Part shown: positions 21,062-30,538 of the stretch, piece after piece
Position numbering within the stretch: the stretch's first letter is position 1
How the letters are laid out: each line of letters begins with the position of its first letter
Assembly (NCBI GenBank): GCA_001600635.1
Contig: BCKL01000025.1
Span: forward strand, 340,790-404,789
Reading direction: 5' to 3'
Length of the DNA stretch: 64,000 nt
From: Leucosporidium creatinivorum
Lineage: Eukaryota; Basidiomycota; Microbotryomycetes; Leucosporidiales; Leucosporidiaceae
Translations under genes and position numbers: made by a program
The notes under the pieces: generated by a model
Told to the model about the DNA's origin: nothing
Database searches by the model: none
The model's input: only the letters and a program-made list of their open reading frames with translations

Positions 21062-22810
21062 TCAAATGAACAGCTCCTTGACCTCCATCAGCACATTCTC
21101 CTCCCCACCGTTCGCTCTACTACTCCTCGCCTTCTCCGCCGCACTGGTCCCAGCCCTCGCCTTCCTCAGCTCGGTCCTCCTTTTCCTCGCAATGTCCTTC
21201 TTCTCGCGAGCGGTAGGACCTCGACGAGGTTTCGGCGGAGGGTGAGCCTTCTTGGACGATCTCGTCTCGCGCGTTTCGGTTTCTTCCTCCTCTTCATCGG
21301 TGTGCTCCTCGACGTCGTCGGTTGTGGTAGGAGAGGGAGCATCGGAGGTAGCGGGGCTCTGTCGACGGGAGCGAACCTTGCGACTCTGGTGGGAGTCGTC
21401 GCCCGAGACGGAGGACATTGAGGCGGAGCGAGCGCGCTGACGAGGGCTGCTGCTGTGAGGGATGCTGAGGTGGTCGGAGGAGGGTGGTGGTGGTGGTGAA
21501 GTCGCCGGAGAGGGTGGACCTGAGGGAGGGAGGGCGATGCTCTGGGCGAGCAGGGAGGTGGAAGTCGTCGCGGGCTTCTTGGGCCGACCGCGAATTCGGC
21601 GAAGGGGAGGTGGTGGCTCGTCGGGAGTGGAAGGGATGGAGGTAGTATCGTCGTCGTCCAGAGGGGTGAGAGAAGGCTATCGGGAATCTCGAGTCAGCTT
21701 TAGTGAGGAGCGATACGAGTGAAGACTGCTCACAGGCTCGACGTTGGGAAGGCCGGAGTGAGGACCAGCGAGACGGCGGATGGAGCTGTAGTGCTCCCAG
21801 CTGTGGTACCTGTGGTTTCAAAAGCGAGTGAGTGGTAAGTCAAGAAGCCAAAGCCTTGCGAGTATCGTACACGATGTAGAGGGTGCCGGTCGCCCTCGGT
21901 CCTTGACTCGTCTGCTTGCCCTTGCCCTTCTCCGCCTTGAGCTTGGCATGGCGCTTCTTCAGCCTGAGCTCTCTAGGCGTGAGGTTCTCTTGCAGCGGTT
22001 CCTCCTCGGTCTGCTCCTCGTCTTGTTGGTCGGGCGAGACGACTCCCTCCATCGGCTCGGGGGTGATCACGTAGGTCAAGCCGGGCTGAACAACCTTGAT
22101 GGAGCGTTGGTAGAGGTTTGCGAATGCTGAGAGTTCAATGTTGGTGCCGTAGGTCCCTGCAATAGCGCATAAGCCAAGTCAGCAACGAAGGCCGGCGCTG
22201 CGAAGGCAACTCGACTGACCGAGGCGCCTCATGCTGCCGACGTGACCATCGTATCCTCCTGGGACGGAATCGCTGTCCACGAAAAGACGATACCGATCGG
22301 CGTGGGAGGACAAGTGCTGGCAGACCTGCGAGAGAGAGGCTAGGTCAGCCTTCGAAGCGACAAACATGCGAGAGGCGGGGGCCTCACTTCGTGTCGAATC
22401 GAAGCGTGGCCACCGTCGCTGCCAGTGAGCTGGTCCGAAAGCGCTCTGATACAGTCGCGAAAGGTCAGCGTGGCCCTCGGTCGTCCAGCGCCGAAGCAAG
22501 TCTTACCGGAAGAGACAGTTGCCATCCTTCGTGTTTGCGAGGGGTTAGCAAGGGGTCCTCTAGTACCAGGGAAGCCTGCAAGCTTACGCCGAGGGTATTT
22601 GCAGCGTACAAGCCTGCGCTGGAGAGCTGAGCCTTCAGCAAGCGCTCCTCCTCGAGAGGATCCTCCGAGTTGATGAGCTGGGCGCGAGCGTCAGCGGGCA
22701 AATCCCTGTAGCGAGTTCAAGCGCGACGGGCTTACCTTGGGCTTGTTACTACGAGTCTTGGAACGCGCTCTCGGTCGCGCAAAGTCGTTCTTGCCGCCTT
22801 TGCGAGCCAT
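21062..22810 (-). CDS. OTU-family deubiquitinase (OTUD3-like)
   Basis: Eight exons on the minus strand (22810-22736, 22677-22588, 22526-22507, 22445-22388, 22325-22220, 22156-21871, 21809-21734, 21676-21062) give about 441 residues. The catalytic Asp/Cys motif DGNCLFRALSDQL is built across a 20-nt exon and its neighbour (about residues 56-68). HASIRHEVCQHL, YDGHVGSMRRLGTYGTNIEL and the catalytic-His motif YHSWEHYSSIR (about 210-220) follow in the usual OTU order. The C-terminus is long, disordered and basic (RRGPTAREKKDIARKRR), as in OTUD3 relatives. The expected activity is cleavage of ubiquitin chains. The N-terminus MARKGGKNDFARPRARSK is basic. Active-site residues all appear present. Confidence 0.85.
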
Positions 22811-23223
22811 GAAAGGCGAGGAGCGTTTGGTCTCGCGCTGGCACGAGACGAGATCAAAGGGCGGGCGAGTTGGAGGTGAGAGGTGATATCACAAGTCGTG
22901 AGAGCAGGAGCAGATGTAGCTTGTTGGCAGGCGAGGGAGACGAGAAAAGGACGAGGTGAGGTTGAAGTGCAGAACCAAGCTCGGAGGCGGCTCGAGCTTG
23001 ACGTCCTTAGCGTGAGCGATCCTGTTCACTTCGCTACGACTCACAGCAGCCAGCAAGGACTGATCGTGTAGTGTACAGAATACTCTCTATAATGAGAGCG
23101 AGAACCGAATACGGAAACTAAGAAAGCCCCTTGCCGACCCCTCCGCCGAGCTTCGCACGGCTCCCCTCTGCCTGCTCTACTCTCTCCTCCAATGCCTCGC
23201 CGAGGTAGCTCGACAGCGCCATA
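22811..23223. other. Intergenic, no gene supported
   Basis: A 413-bp gap upstream of the OTU gene and downstream of the membrane-protein gene. It should contain the OTU promoter. No motif can be assigned with confidence. Confidence 0.4.
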
Positions 23224-24030
23224 TTACACCCACCTCGCCGCCTGCCTTGCTCCACCGGGCGCTACCGTAGGCTCGCTCGCTCCCCCTCCCCCGGCGGTCG
23301 CCTGCGCCGAGCCCGCCGACCGCGATACAGAGATTCCTACGTCGCTGGTGCGAGTGCTGCCCGAGTCGGTACGAGAAACAGCGGGTAGAACTGTCGACTG
23401 GGAGACTGGGGGCATCCTGGTCTCATCGGCGAAGTTGTTCGTCTTGCCCTTCTTGATGCCGAGTCCAGCGCCGAGTCCTACGCCGAGGGCGATGAGCAGG
23501 AACAGACCACCCAAGAAGACTGTGGGAAGTAGCAAAGAGGTCAGTCTGTAGCTCTTCACTGTTGAGCAAGACCAGACGCACGAAGAGTCTTGGGTTTCTG
23601 CCAGAACTTGAGCTGCTTCCTCGGTCGGCGACGAGCTCCGCCAGCTCGCTTCGAAGTCCTAGGCTTATCGTCCGACACACGAGTCCTTCCATGGCTGTCG
23701 ATGGCTCCCGACGGACGAGATTGGTACGGCTGAGAGCTAGCGGGCAGCACTGTCGATTTCTCCTCCTCCCCAGCAGGGGCAGGAGCAGGCGCCGTCCTCT
23801 CGGCGAAGGCTTCTGGATGAGCGTATCCTTCCTGTACAGCGTGCGGAGCTCCGTTCAGCTCCTGCTCAGCTCGAGAAATCCCTCCGAATCAACAAAGGAC
23901 GCACCTGCCGGTCCTCCTGGGTCAGCTCCCCTCCTGTTTGCTGGAGGAAGCGGTCGTTCTCCTGCGAGGAGGGCATCGTGCCGACGTGCGAGTGCCCTTG
24001 CACGCTGCTGCCGTGGTTGACGGTCGACAT
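23224..24030 (-). CDS. Single-pass membrane protein of unknown function
   Basis: Three exons (24030-23905, 23831-23582, 23519-23224), both introns with GTGCGT donors, give about 223 residues. The N-terminal 125 residues are hydrophilic, with an acidic/proline part and then a strongly basic stretch ending GARRRPRKQLKFWQKPKTL. One transmembrane helix follows (FLGGLFLLIALGVGLGAGLG, about 128-147), then a Ser/Thr-rich tail of about 75 residues. The basic side suggests a cytosolic N-terminus. The glycine spacing in the helix (GxGxGxGxG) could favour helix packing. I do not recognise a family. The ATG at 24030 is the first in frame with the basic-TM arrangement. Confidence 0.65.
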
Positions 24031-24401
24031 TCGCTCGGTGAGGTCGAAGGCGAAAAGCAAAGTCCAAGGATGTTCGTGAGGGGACGTGCGAGACGGAAAG
24101 GAGCCGAGCCGAGGCGATGCCATTCTTTTCGGTCGAGAATAGCTACAGAAACGGAATCCGAGAGCTGTGAAGATACACTTGATGCTTCTGTACCACATCA
24201 GACTCTCTCAGCCGAGTCCCCCTAAGTCGCTTGGGCCCCTCCGAGTCGGCGCCTCCCGCTCACTCGCTGCTCTTGCTCCTGCCTCTCGCTCGTCTTGCTG
24301 CTTGCTTGCTTCTCTCTTCGTGCTTCGCGTAACAAGTTGTACGAGCTTGTTGCACTCTCAACACAGCTACGCCCGCTGACCATCTCCCTACAGCTCTCGA
24401 G

Positions 24402-25913
24402 ATGCTCCTACGTCGGCTTCTCTATTCCGCTCGCTCCTCGCCCTCTCACGCTCGCCTCAGCACCGGTCTACTCAAGCCGCTCGCTTTAAAACCTCTTCAC
24501 TCGTCGACTGCTCTCCCCGCCAAGAAGAAGGCAGCCACCCTCGAACCCTCAGGCTCGCCGACCGAGCAGAGGCCTCTCGACTGGAAGGGGCTACAAGAGT
24601 TTGTCGAGGAGCAGAGGAGACTCAGACTCGCCCAATCCGCTCCTCCTCAAGATCTCAAAGCCTCCGAGACCGAATGGCGCTACTTGGACAAGGTCGCCGC
24701 TGCACTTCGCCTGCCCGTCCCTACCGAGCTCCCTCCTCTCCCTCCCGCTCTCGACAAGGAGGTGTTCCGCCGAGGAGGTATCGCTTCACCTAAAGTTACT
24801 CACTATGAGGTCCTCGAGTGGATCGGCGACCGAGAGCTCAACAGCGTCGCAGCTCAAGTCCTCGTCGTCCTCGCTCCGAACGGCTCCTCCTCAAAGCAGC
24901 TCAAATGGCATAACGCAGGGTAAGTCTAGAAAACACTGATGCAGCAGGTCTCAGAGCTGATGCTTGATGACCCTACAGAATCATGAAGCTCATCACTGGC
25001 CGGACTGCTGCAGTTTTCGCCGAGGAGCTCGGCATGCGCCGGCGCCTCATGATCAAGGGGACTATCGGTCAAGACACCTTGGCGGATCGTTTCGAGTCCT
25101 ACGTCGGTGCCCTCTGGTCTCACCGAGGAAGTGAGGCGGTTCTCGAACTCCTGGCTCCACTCTTCGGTCGCGAGATGCTCAAGATTGCGCTGGACGACGT
25201 CAAGGAGCCTGAGGTCGCCGAGGCCAAGCAGATCGTCACGCCTGCACCAGCTCCCACCACATCAGAGCTCGCACAAGAAGCCACGGATCGTGCTTTCATC
25301 ACAGCCTTGAGGGAGCTAGACGAGGCGCTGGCCACTCCGGGTGAGTTGAAATCCACTGAGCCCACGAACGGCGTGCTGACATTCTCATCCAGTGCCCCTG
25401 GCCTACGCTACGCTTGCGGAGGCCAAGGAGCGCTTTCTAGACGATCTTGCTACCCAAGGTTGGGAACGCTGCTTCATTCGAGGCAAGCGCGTGATGGTGC
25501 TGGACCCGCCGAAGCGCCGAGGAGCTCGAGTGACCTTCTCATCGGGTCAAGACGGTCTCGCGCTACTTCTTCGTCAAGCGGCTTCGGTCGGCCTTCTCAC
25601 GATTCAGGAGTGAGTTCGACGAACGAGAGCGAGAAGCGCATCTGGTGCTGACCCTTCCTTCCCCAGCCTTCCTCCTCTCGCGACCAAGAAACAGCGCAAG
25701 GCGGCCGAGGCGCAGAAGAAGCAGACGGTCGTCAAAGTCGCAGCCCCCAAGCTTTCCAAGGCCAAAGATAAGGCGCGCAAGAAGGCTGAGATCAAGCTCG
25801 CTGCCAAGGCCAGCAAGATCAAGAGCTCGGTGCCGTCGCCGAAGCTGGAGTCAAAGAAGCCTAAGCTGTCCATTCGAGGCGAGATTGCCAAGAAGGAGCC
25901 TTCGGGGGAGTAG
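24402..25913 (+). CDS. RNase III-domain protein, predicted mitochondrial
   Basis: Four exons (24402-24919, 24979-25340, 25393-25609, 25667-25913) give about 447 residues. The first 45 residues are rich in Arg/Leu/Ser with no acids, as in a mitochondrial presequence. An RNase III fold follows, with both signature segments: HYEVLEWIGDRELN (about 144-157) and TLADRFESYVGALW (about 204-217). The two Glu and Asp of the first motif and the Asp/Glu of the second match the metal-binding residues of active RNase III. No clear double-stranded RNA-binding domain follows; instead there is a short domain around WERCFIRGKRVMVLDPP and a Lys/Ala-rich tail. Fungal relatives include mitochondrial large-subunit proteins (mL44/mL57 class). 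Ribosomal protein versus active nuclease cannot be settled here. Confidence 0.75.
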
Positions 25914-26548
25914 AAGGTGAGTATTCTCGCTTCCTAGCTTTGGGGACGCGCTGACCCTCCTCGCCTTCCCAGCACATCTCGGCGGAGCTCTTCCCTCCCT
26001 CCTCCTCCTCACCTGCACCCACCGCCGACGCCTCGCTCGCTCTCCCACAATCTCGATGCTAATCTCCTCGTAACCCCCATGCCCCTCCAATACCATATGC
26101 CTACGTCGTCCCGACTCGAAACGTACGAGAACGAAAGCGAGCGAGTAAGCGCCGAGCTGAGGGGAGAGGAGGACAAGCTGGATTTGTTGTGCTCACGCCC
26201 AGTACGCTCAGAACACCTCCAAAAGTAATTTCCTGCAGCGAAGTACACCATGAGAAGATAGGAGGCCCAGGTGTCCGAGCTCAGAAATCCATCGACCTCC
26301 GCTGGCTGGCTTCTCTCACTCTTCTCTTCCTCCTCCTCACCGCTTTCCTCGTCTTTTTCTCGACTCAACTCCTCGCTGTACATCTTCAACATGACCATCT
26401 TTTAATCACTCTGCTCGCCGACATCCCCATCGTGCAAACTTTCTTTGTTCGTCTTTTCCTCCTTTGCGCCTTCTCCTTCTCGTCGGAACCCCAGCAGCAA
26501 CCACCCAGCAACGCCTAGTAGGCCGGGGGCAGTGATAGACAAAATTTA
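25914..26548. other. 3' region of the RNase III gene, no separate gene supported
   Basis: A GGTGAGTATT...CCCAGCACATC pair just after the stop (about 25917-25974) could be a 3'-UTR intron. Open frames on both strands here include a hydrophobic run on the plus strand (near 26310-26420) but have no start context, homology or splice partners. Confidence 0.4.
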
Positions 26549-26990
26549 TTCACACTGCCTTATCTTGTCGGTTGGCGCCGTACAAGCCGTGACGATACAA
26601 CACAACGGTATCTGAGCCCCCGCGACCCCGTTGTTGAATAAATGGTGCTGCTGGAGGGAAGGAGGACGGAAATAACGAGTCGAGCCGGGATCTCGTTGAA
26701 CAGCTCGCTGACCCTTTCCACCTTCCTCCAATTCCCCTCCTTCACCTTCGAAAAACAGATCCGAACTCATCGCCGAACCCTTCTTGTTCTGTCTTCGACG
26801 GTCACTACAGTCGACGTGCTCCTTCTCATTATTATGAAGAACAACGCAACAAGACTGCATTCGTAAGCTCCCAGCTCTCCTACCCCTCATCATCGCCATC
26901 GGGAACCAGCAGCGCGGAAGCAGGGACGATGCTCCATCATCTTTACTTCTTTCTCCGTCGTAGCATGCCCTTAGATAAGGCAGTGCCGAA
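26549..26990. mobile_element. Small non-autonomous DNA transposon (MITE-like) with terminal inverted repeats
   Basis: A 442-bp element whose ends are inverted copies: left TTCACACTGCCTTATCTTG and right TTAGATAAGGCAGTGCCGAA (about 13 exact bases, CACTGCCTTATCT, within an 18-20 bp match). TA dinucleotides flank both ends (26547-26548 and 26991-26992), as expected for Tc1/mariner-type insertion. No transposase frame is present. A second partial copy lies inverted at 20741-20945. Confidence 0.65.
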
Positions 26991-28002
26991 TACTATCTTA
27001 TTACAAAATGAACCTTTCTGAGCGTACACGCTGCTGGATCCCCGGGCGAGCAACTGAGGCAGGCAGAGGAGAAGAGCGAGCTGACCCTGCCTTCCTCCTC
27101 CCCGATAGATGACCTACATCGGCGCTTCTTCACTTCGTTACTGTCGAGGCTGCTCTTTGCCTCGCTGTCCCAACGAAGGACCCGCGTCGTCGTCGTCGAG
27201 TCATGGTAAGCTCTCCCTTCATCCCCCCCCCTCCCCTCCTTCGGCGGAGCTCTCGCGCTTGATGAAAAACATCAATATCGACAACTAGCTATCCCAAAGG
27301 GAAGCGATGTGGTTTCAAAAAATGTTTTAATTAGACACTGATGCGACTCAACCGCTGGAGCAAGGGAGTGAGACGACCGAACGAAGGCGCTGACCTCGAC
27401 CTTGCCCTCACAGTCACACAGAGTTCCTCGGCTGTACTCGACGGCTAAGGCTTCGAGCTAGTCAGCAGGCGACTCGCCTTCGAACACTTCACTTCGTCCA
27501 GCTTCCGAGCTGCTCGCTCTGGCCTTGTCCGAGCTCGCTTGAAGCATGGAAGCTGCGAGGGCTAGGGGGACAGACGTACCTCGTAGCTAGCTAACCTTGC
27601 GTTCTCATATGAATCTGTCAATTCACCTCTCTCCTACACACCACTCATCGCAATGAGAGACACTGCGAGAAGCAAAAGGCGATTCGGCGAAGAGAAATCG
27701 AGAGCGTCGGCGAAGACTTGTAGACTTGGCTGCAGGCGAAGACACTGTGGAAACTGGCGGCAAGGTGCTGTGGCGTTGTTCTGTGGCCGAAGCTTCTCGC
27801 GAGGTCTCGCGAAGTACCACCTCGAAACGTCTCTTGGGCGCGCCGCTCTTCATGGCCGGCTTTGCTCTCGCCGTCTCTCTGCTTGCTCTTCAACTCTCGT
27901 GTCCTCGAACCTACCAGTCCATCTCGAATACTTTTCAGGCAATCGCAGCAAATCCAAGACGCCGATACCTATCTCTGCTTGCCTACAGCGCGCTCTAAAA
28001 AG
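26991..28002. other. Intergenic and leader of the methyltransferase gene
   Basis: About 1 kb with no supportable gene. It contains an AT-richer patch (about 27270-27345), a perfect small hairpin at 27259-27275 (TTGATG, five A, CATCAA) and a (GTC)n tract near 27190. The last 350 bases are probably promoter and leader of the gene at 28003. Confidence 0.4.
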
Positions 28003-29044
28003 ATGGATCTGCTGCCAGAAGTGAGTTTCTCGGTGAATGGCGCGACGCTGAGCCCGCTGATGCGTTCTGCACCTCTCAAAAGCACAACTCTGCCTATGGT
28101 ACGCAAGAGTACTGGGACGAGCGCTACGCAAGAGAGGCTCCCGACGCGACGTTCGACTGGCTCAAGAAGTACGAGGACATGAAGCCCTACATCCACCAAT
28201 TTGTGCCCGACCGCAGCAAACGGATCCTACACCTCGGCTGTGGCAACTCGACACTACCTATCGACATGTACGACGACGGCTACGAGCAGCAGGCTAACTT
28301 GGACTACTCGCCGGTGGTGATTGAGAAACAGCAGGCGCTTCATGGAGAGCTCAGGCCGAAGATGACCTGTAGGTGACTGGCTCCAGCTTCGGAGACTGTG
28401 TGCTGACAATCTCGGCGCTGACAGGGTGCACGGGAGACATTCGCAAGCTGCCTTTCGAGGACGGGTCGTTGGACGTGTGCATCGACAAGGGTGAGTCCTC
28501 CGCCATATCTCTGTTCAGCATCTCGGCTTCCCTCTCTTCAAGGTCAAGACGAGCGCAGAACGACTCAGTGCAGGAGGCTAACCATCTCCCTCCCTCCCTC
28601 ATCCGCTCCTTCTTGTTATTTCTACACACTCTCGCTGTTTCCCTATTTGCTACCACCACAAAGGCACCATGGATGCCATGATGACGCAAGGAGGAGATCC
28701 ATGGGTGCGTTCTCGTCTCCTTGATTCGCCGCCGAGCTCGTTCGCTCACTCTCGGCGTTGCAGAACCCACCGGCCGAGATCATGCAGGCGTGCAAGGAAG
28801 AGGTCGACGAGGTGTGTAGGGTGCTGGCTCCCGGTGGCGTCTTTCTGTATCTGTGAGTCGCTGCTCTCCACCGGTTCAAGGTGCAGCGAGCTGACCCGCC
28901 CGTCGCAGAACATGGGGTCAACCGCATTTCAGGAAACGACACCTTGTGCGAGAAGGGTGGACGATTCAGGTGGAGGAGTTGGGTGGAGAGTCTTCCTTCT
29001 CGTACTTCCTGTACATCCTCCGGCGGACGAACGAATGCAAGTAG
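28003..29044 (+). CDS. Class I SAM methyltransferase, METTL13/EEF1AKMT4-like
   Basis: Six exons (28003-28020, 28083-28368, 28425-28490, 28664-28704, 28764-28852, 28909-29044) give about 211 residues. The start MDLLPEHNSAYGTQEYWDERY is typical of this family. Motif I is ILHLGCGNSTLPIDMYDDGY (about 51-70), followed by NLDYSPVVIEKQ, CTGDIRKLPFEDGSLDVCID and DKGTMDAMM. The strand VCRVLAPGGVFLYLTWGQPHFR completes the fold. Family members methylate lysines of translation elongation factor 1A, so a cytosolic eEF1A-type target is a reasonable guess. The first coding exon is only 18 nt, and the intron at 28491-28663 is longer than usual. Confidence 0.85.
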
Positions 29045-29376
29045 CCGCCATCACTATGCCTCTCCATCGCCGAAGTCTGTCGCCGAGGTAGCTAAGCTCG
29101 CTGATTATCGCTGTAGCATCCCACCAAGCGGCACAGCTTGCTCTACTCTCAATCGCACTCGCTGCTGCTACGCGCTCAAAGGACGAGTCGAGTTGGCCTC
29201 TCAGAGCCCCAGCGCGATCCGAAGCGACCCGCCTCCCTTCGCGCTGAGTTTCTCTCCTTTCTTTCTTCTCCCTCGTCTCGGGTCGTCACTCCGCTTAGCC
29301 TCCCGCCGTCGACTCTATCACCACTGCACCGACTCACAGGCGCCGAGTCCTCGCTTCCCTCTCGACCGTGCTCGTG
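29045..29376. other. Intergenic upstream of A3
   Basis: 332 bp between the methyltransferase stop and A3. It is expected to hold the A3 promoter. The final 100 bases are pyrimidine-rich, as in the leaders of the other family members. Confidence 0.35.
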
Positions 29377-30328
29377 ATGCCTTGGGGTGAAGCTGGCGTC
29401 TTCTACGGTGTGTGGGCGAAAGCCGACTCGCTCAGCTTTTGCGCAGAAGCCACACTTACTATCCGAGGTGCTCTACAAGCCGTCGACCTCATCATCCTGC
29501 GTCGTCAGCTCAACGCCCTGCACGTCGGCGCCGAAGGGCGGAACTCTGCGTTGGCAAGAGTCCCGGAAGATGTGTGGCGCCTAGTGAGGACATGCTTGCT
29601 TGAGGAGGTGTGTGCGATTGAGCAGAGGGCTCTGAGCGAGTTCAGATGCAAGACCTGTGAGGAGGAAGGTTGGGACTGGGCGCGAAGAGCGAGGGATACG
29701 AAGGTGATGGTGGAGGGGACCGAGGTCACGCTCAAGCCCGACTATGAATGGGTGTCTTGGGGTAAACCCGAGTGCAGGCACTGCGGGAGCGGCGAGTCGT
29801 TCTTCAGATCCGACAAGAACATCCAGGCAAGTCCGATCTCGGCGCATTGGCTCGGTTAGCTTCGTGGGCTTTTGGCTGATGCTTATCTCCACACAGAGGA
29901 TCACCGCCTTACTGCAACAGTACGGACTCGACCTCGTCTTCCACGCCGAGAACCGATTCGAAGACGAGGAATATTCGGAGTGGGATCAATTCTTCATGCC
30001 AGTCGGCGTTCTCAACCACCTCGGCAGGAAGCAGAGTTCTATCTATCCCTGTATCCAGACGTGTAGTGGGGAATATATTGGCCCCACTGAAGTCTCTTCC
30101 TTCCCCGCCGAACTCCTTCAGCTCCCCTCCGACGCCGACGACCGCTTCGCCCGCCTCCTTGCCGACACTGAACTCCCAACAGGCAGCGGTGCAGCTATAC
30201 CAATGAGGATAGAGCTCTTCAACTTTAGTCGCTACCTTCAGCCCAGCTCGACGCCACGTCGTAAGGTCACGAACGACGCGGCGAAGCCTTGCTGGATGAT
30301 GTACGGGTCTTGCGGGACTGATGGGTAA
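29377..30328 (+). CDS. Family member A3: FYGVW / F-box-like / Cys-cluster protein (intact, GC-AG intron)
   Basis: Exons 29377-29826 and 29897-30328 give about 293 residues. The intron sits at the family position but has a GCAAGT donor. Using it joins NIQ to RITALLQQYGLDLVF exactly as in the paralogues. Domains: MPWGEAGVFYGVWAK; ILRRQLNAL; the F-box-like VPEDVWRLV; RCKTC and W.SWGKPECRHC; then LPSDADDRFARL and the end KPCWMMYGSC. It is the most diverged member in the window, for example in the Cys spacing after the second CxxC and a shorter C-terminal linker. It stands alone, without a B partner. Confidence 0.78.
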
Positions 30329-30538
30329 CCTGACAGTCAGCAAGGAGGCTGAGGTTGGTTAGCAAGTAGCTAGGAAGTGAGAAAGGACTGCTATCAATAA
30401 CTTGGTTGCTCTTTTCGCGCCTCGTCGAGTCTGGACTTCAGCGCCGAGGCGACGAAAGAAGCTAAATCACAAGTCACGACCAAGCAAGAAAGCTACAAAC
30501 AAGCAAGCAAGAGATCCCTCCTCCCAGTCCAGTCCAGT

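Noticed and set aside
26189-26518. A plus-strand open frame with a hydrophobic stretch downstream of the RNase III gene
   Set aside because: The hydrophobicity comes from CTC/TTC-rich DNA. There is no homology, and it lies in a probable 3' UTR next to the transposon.
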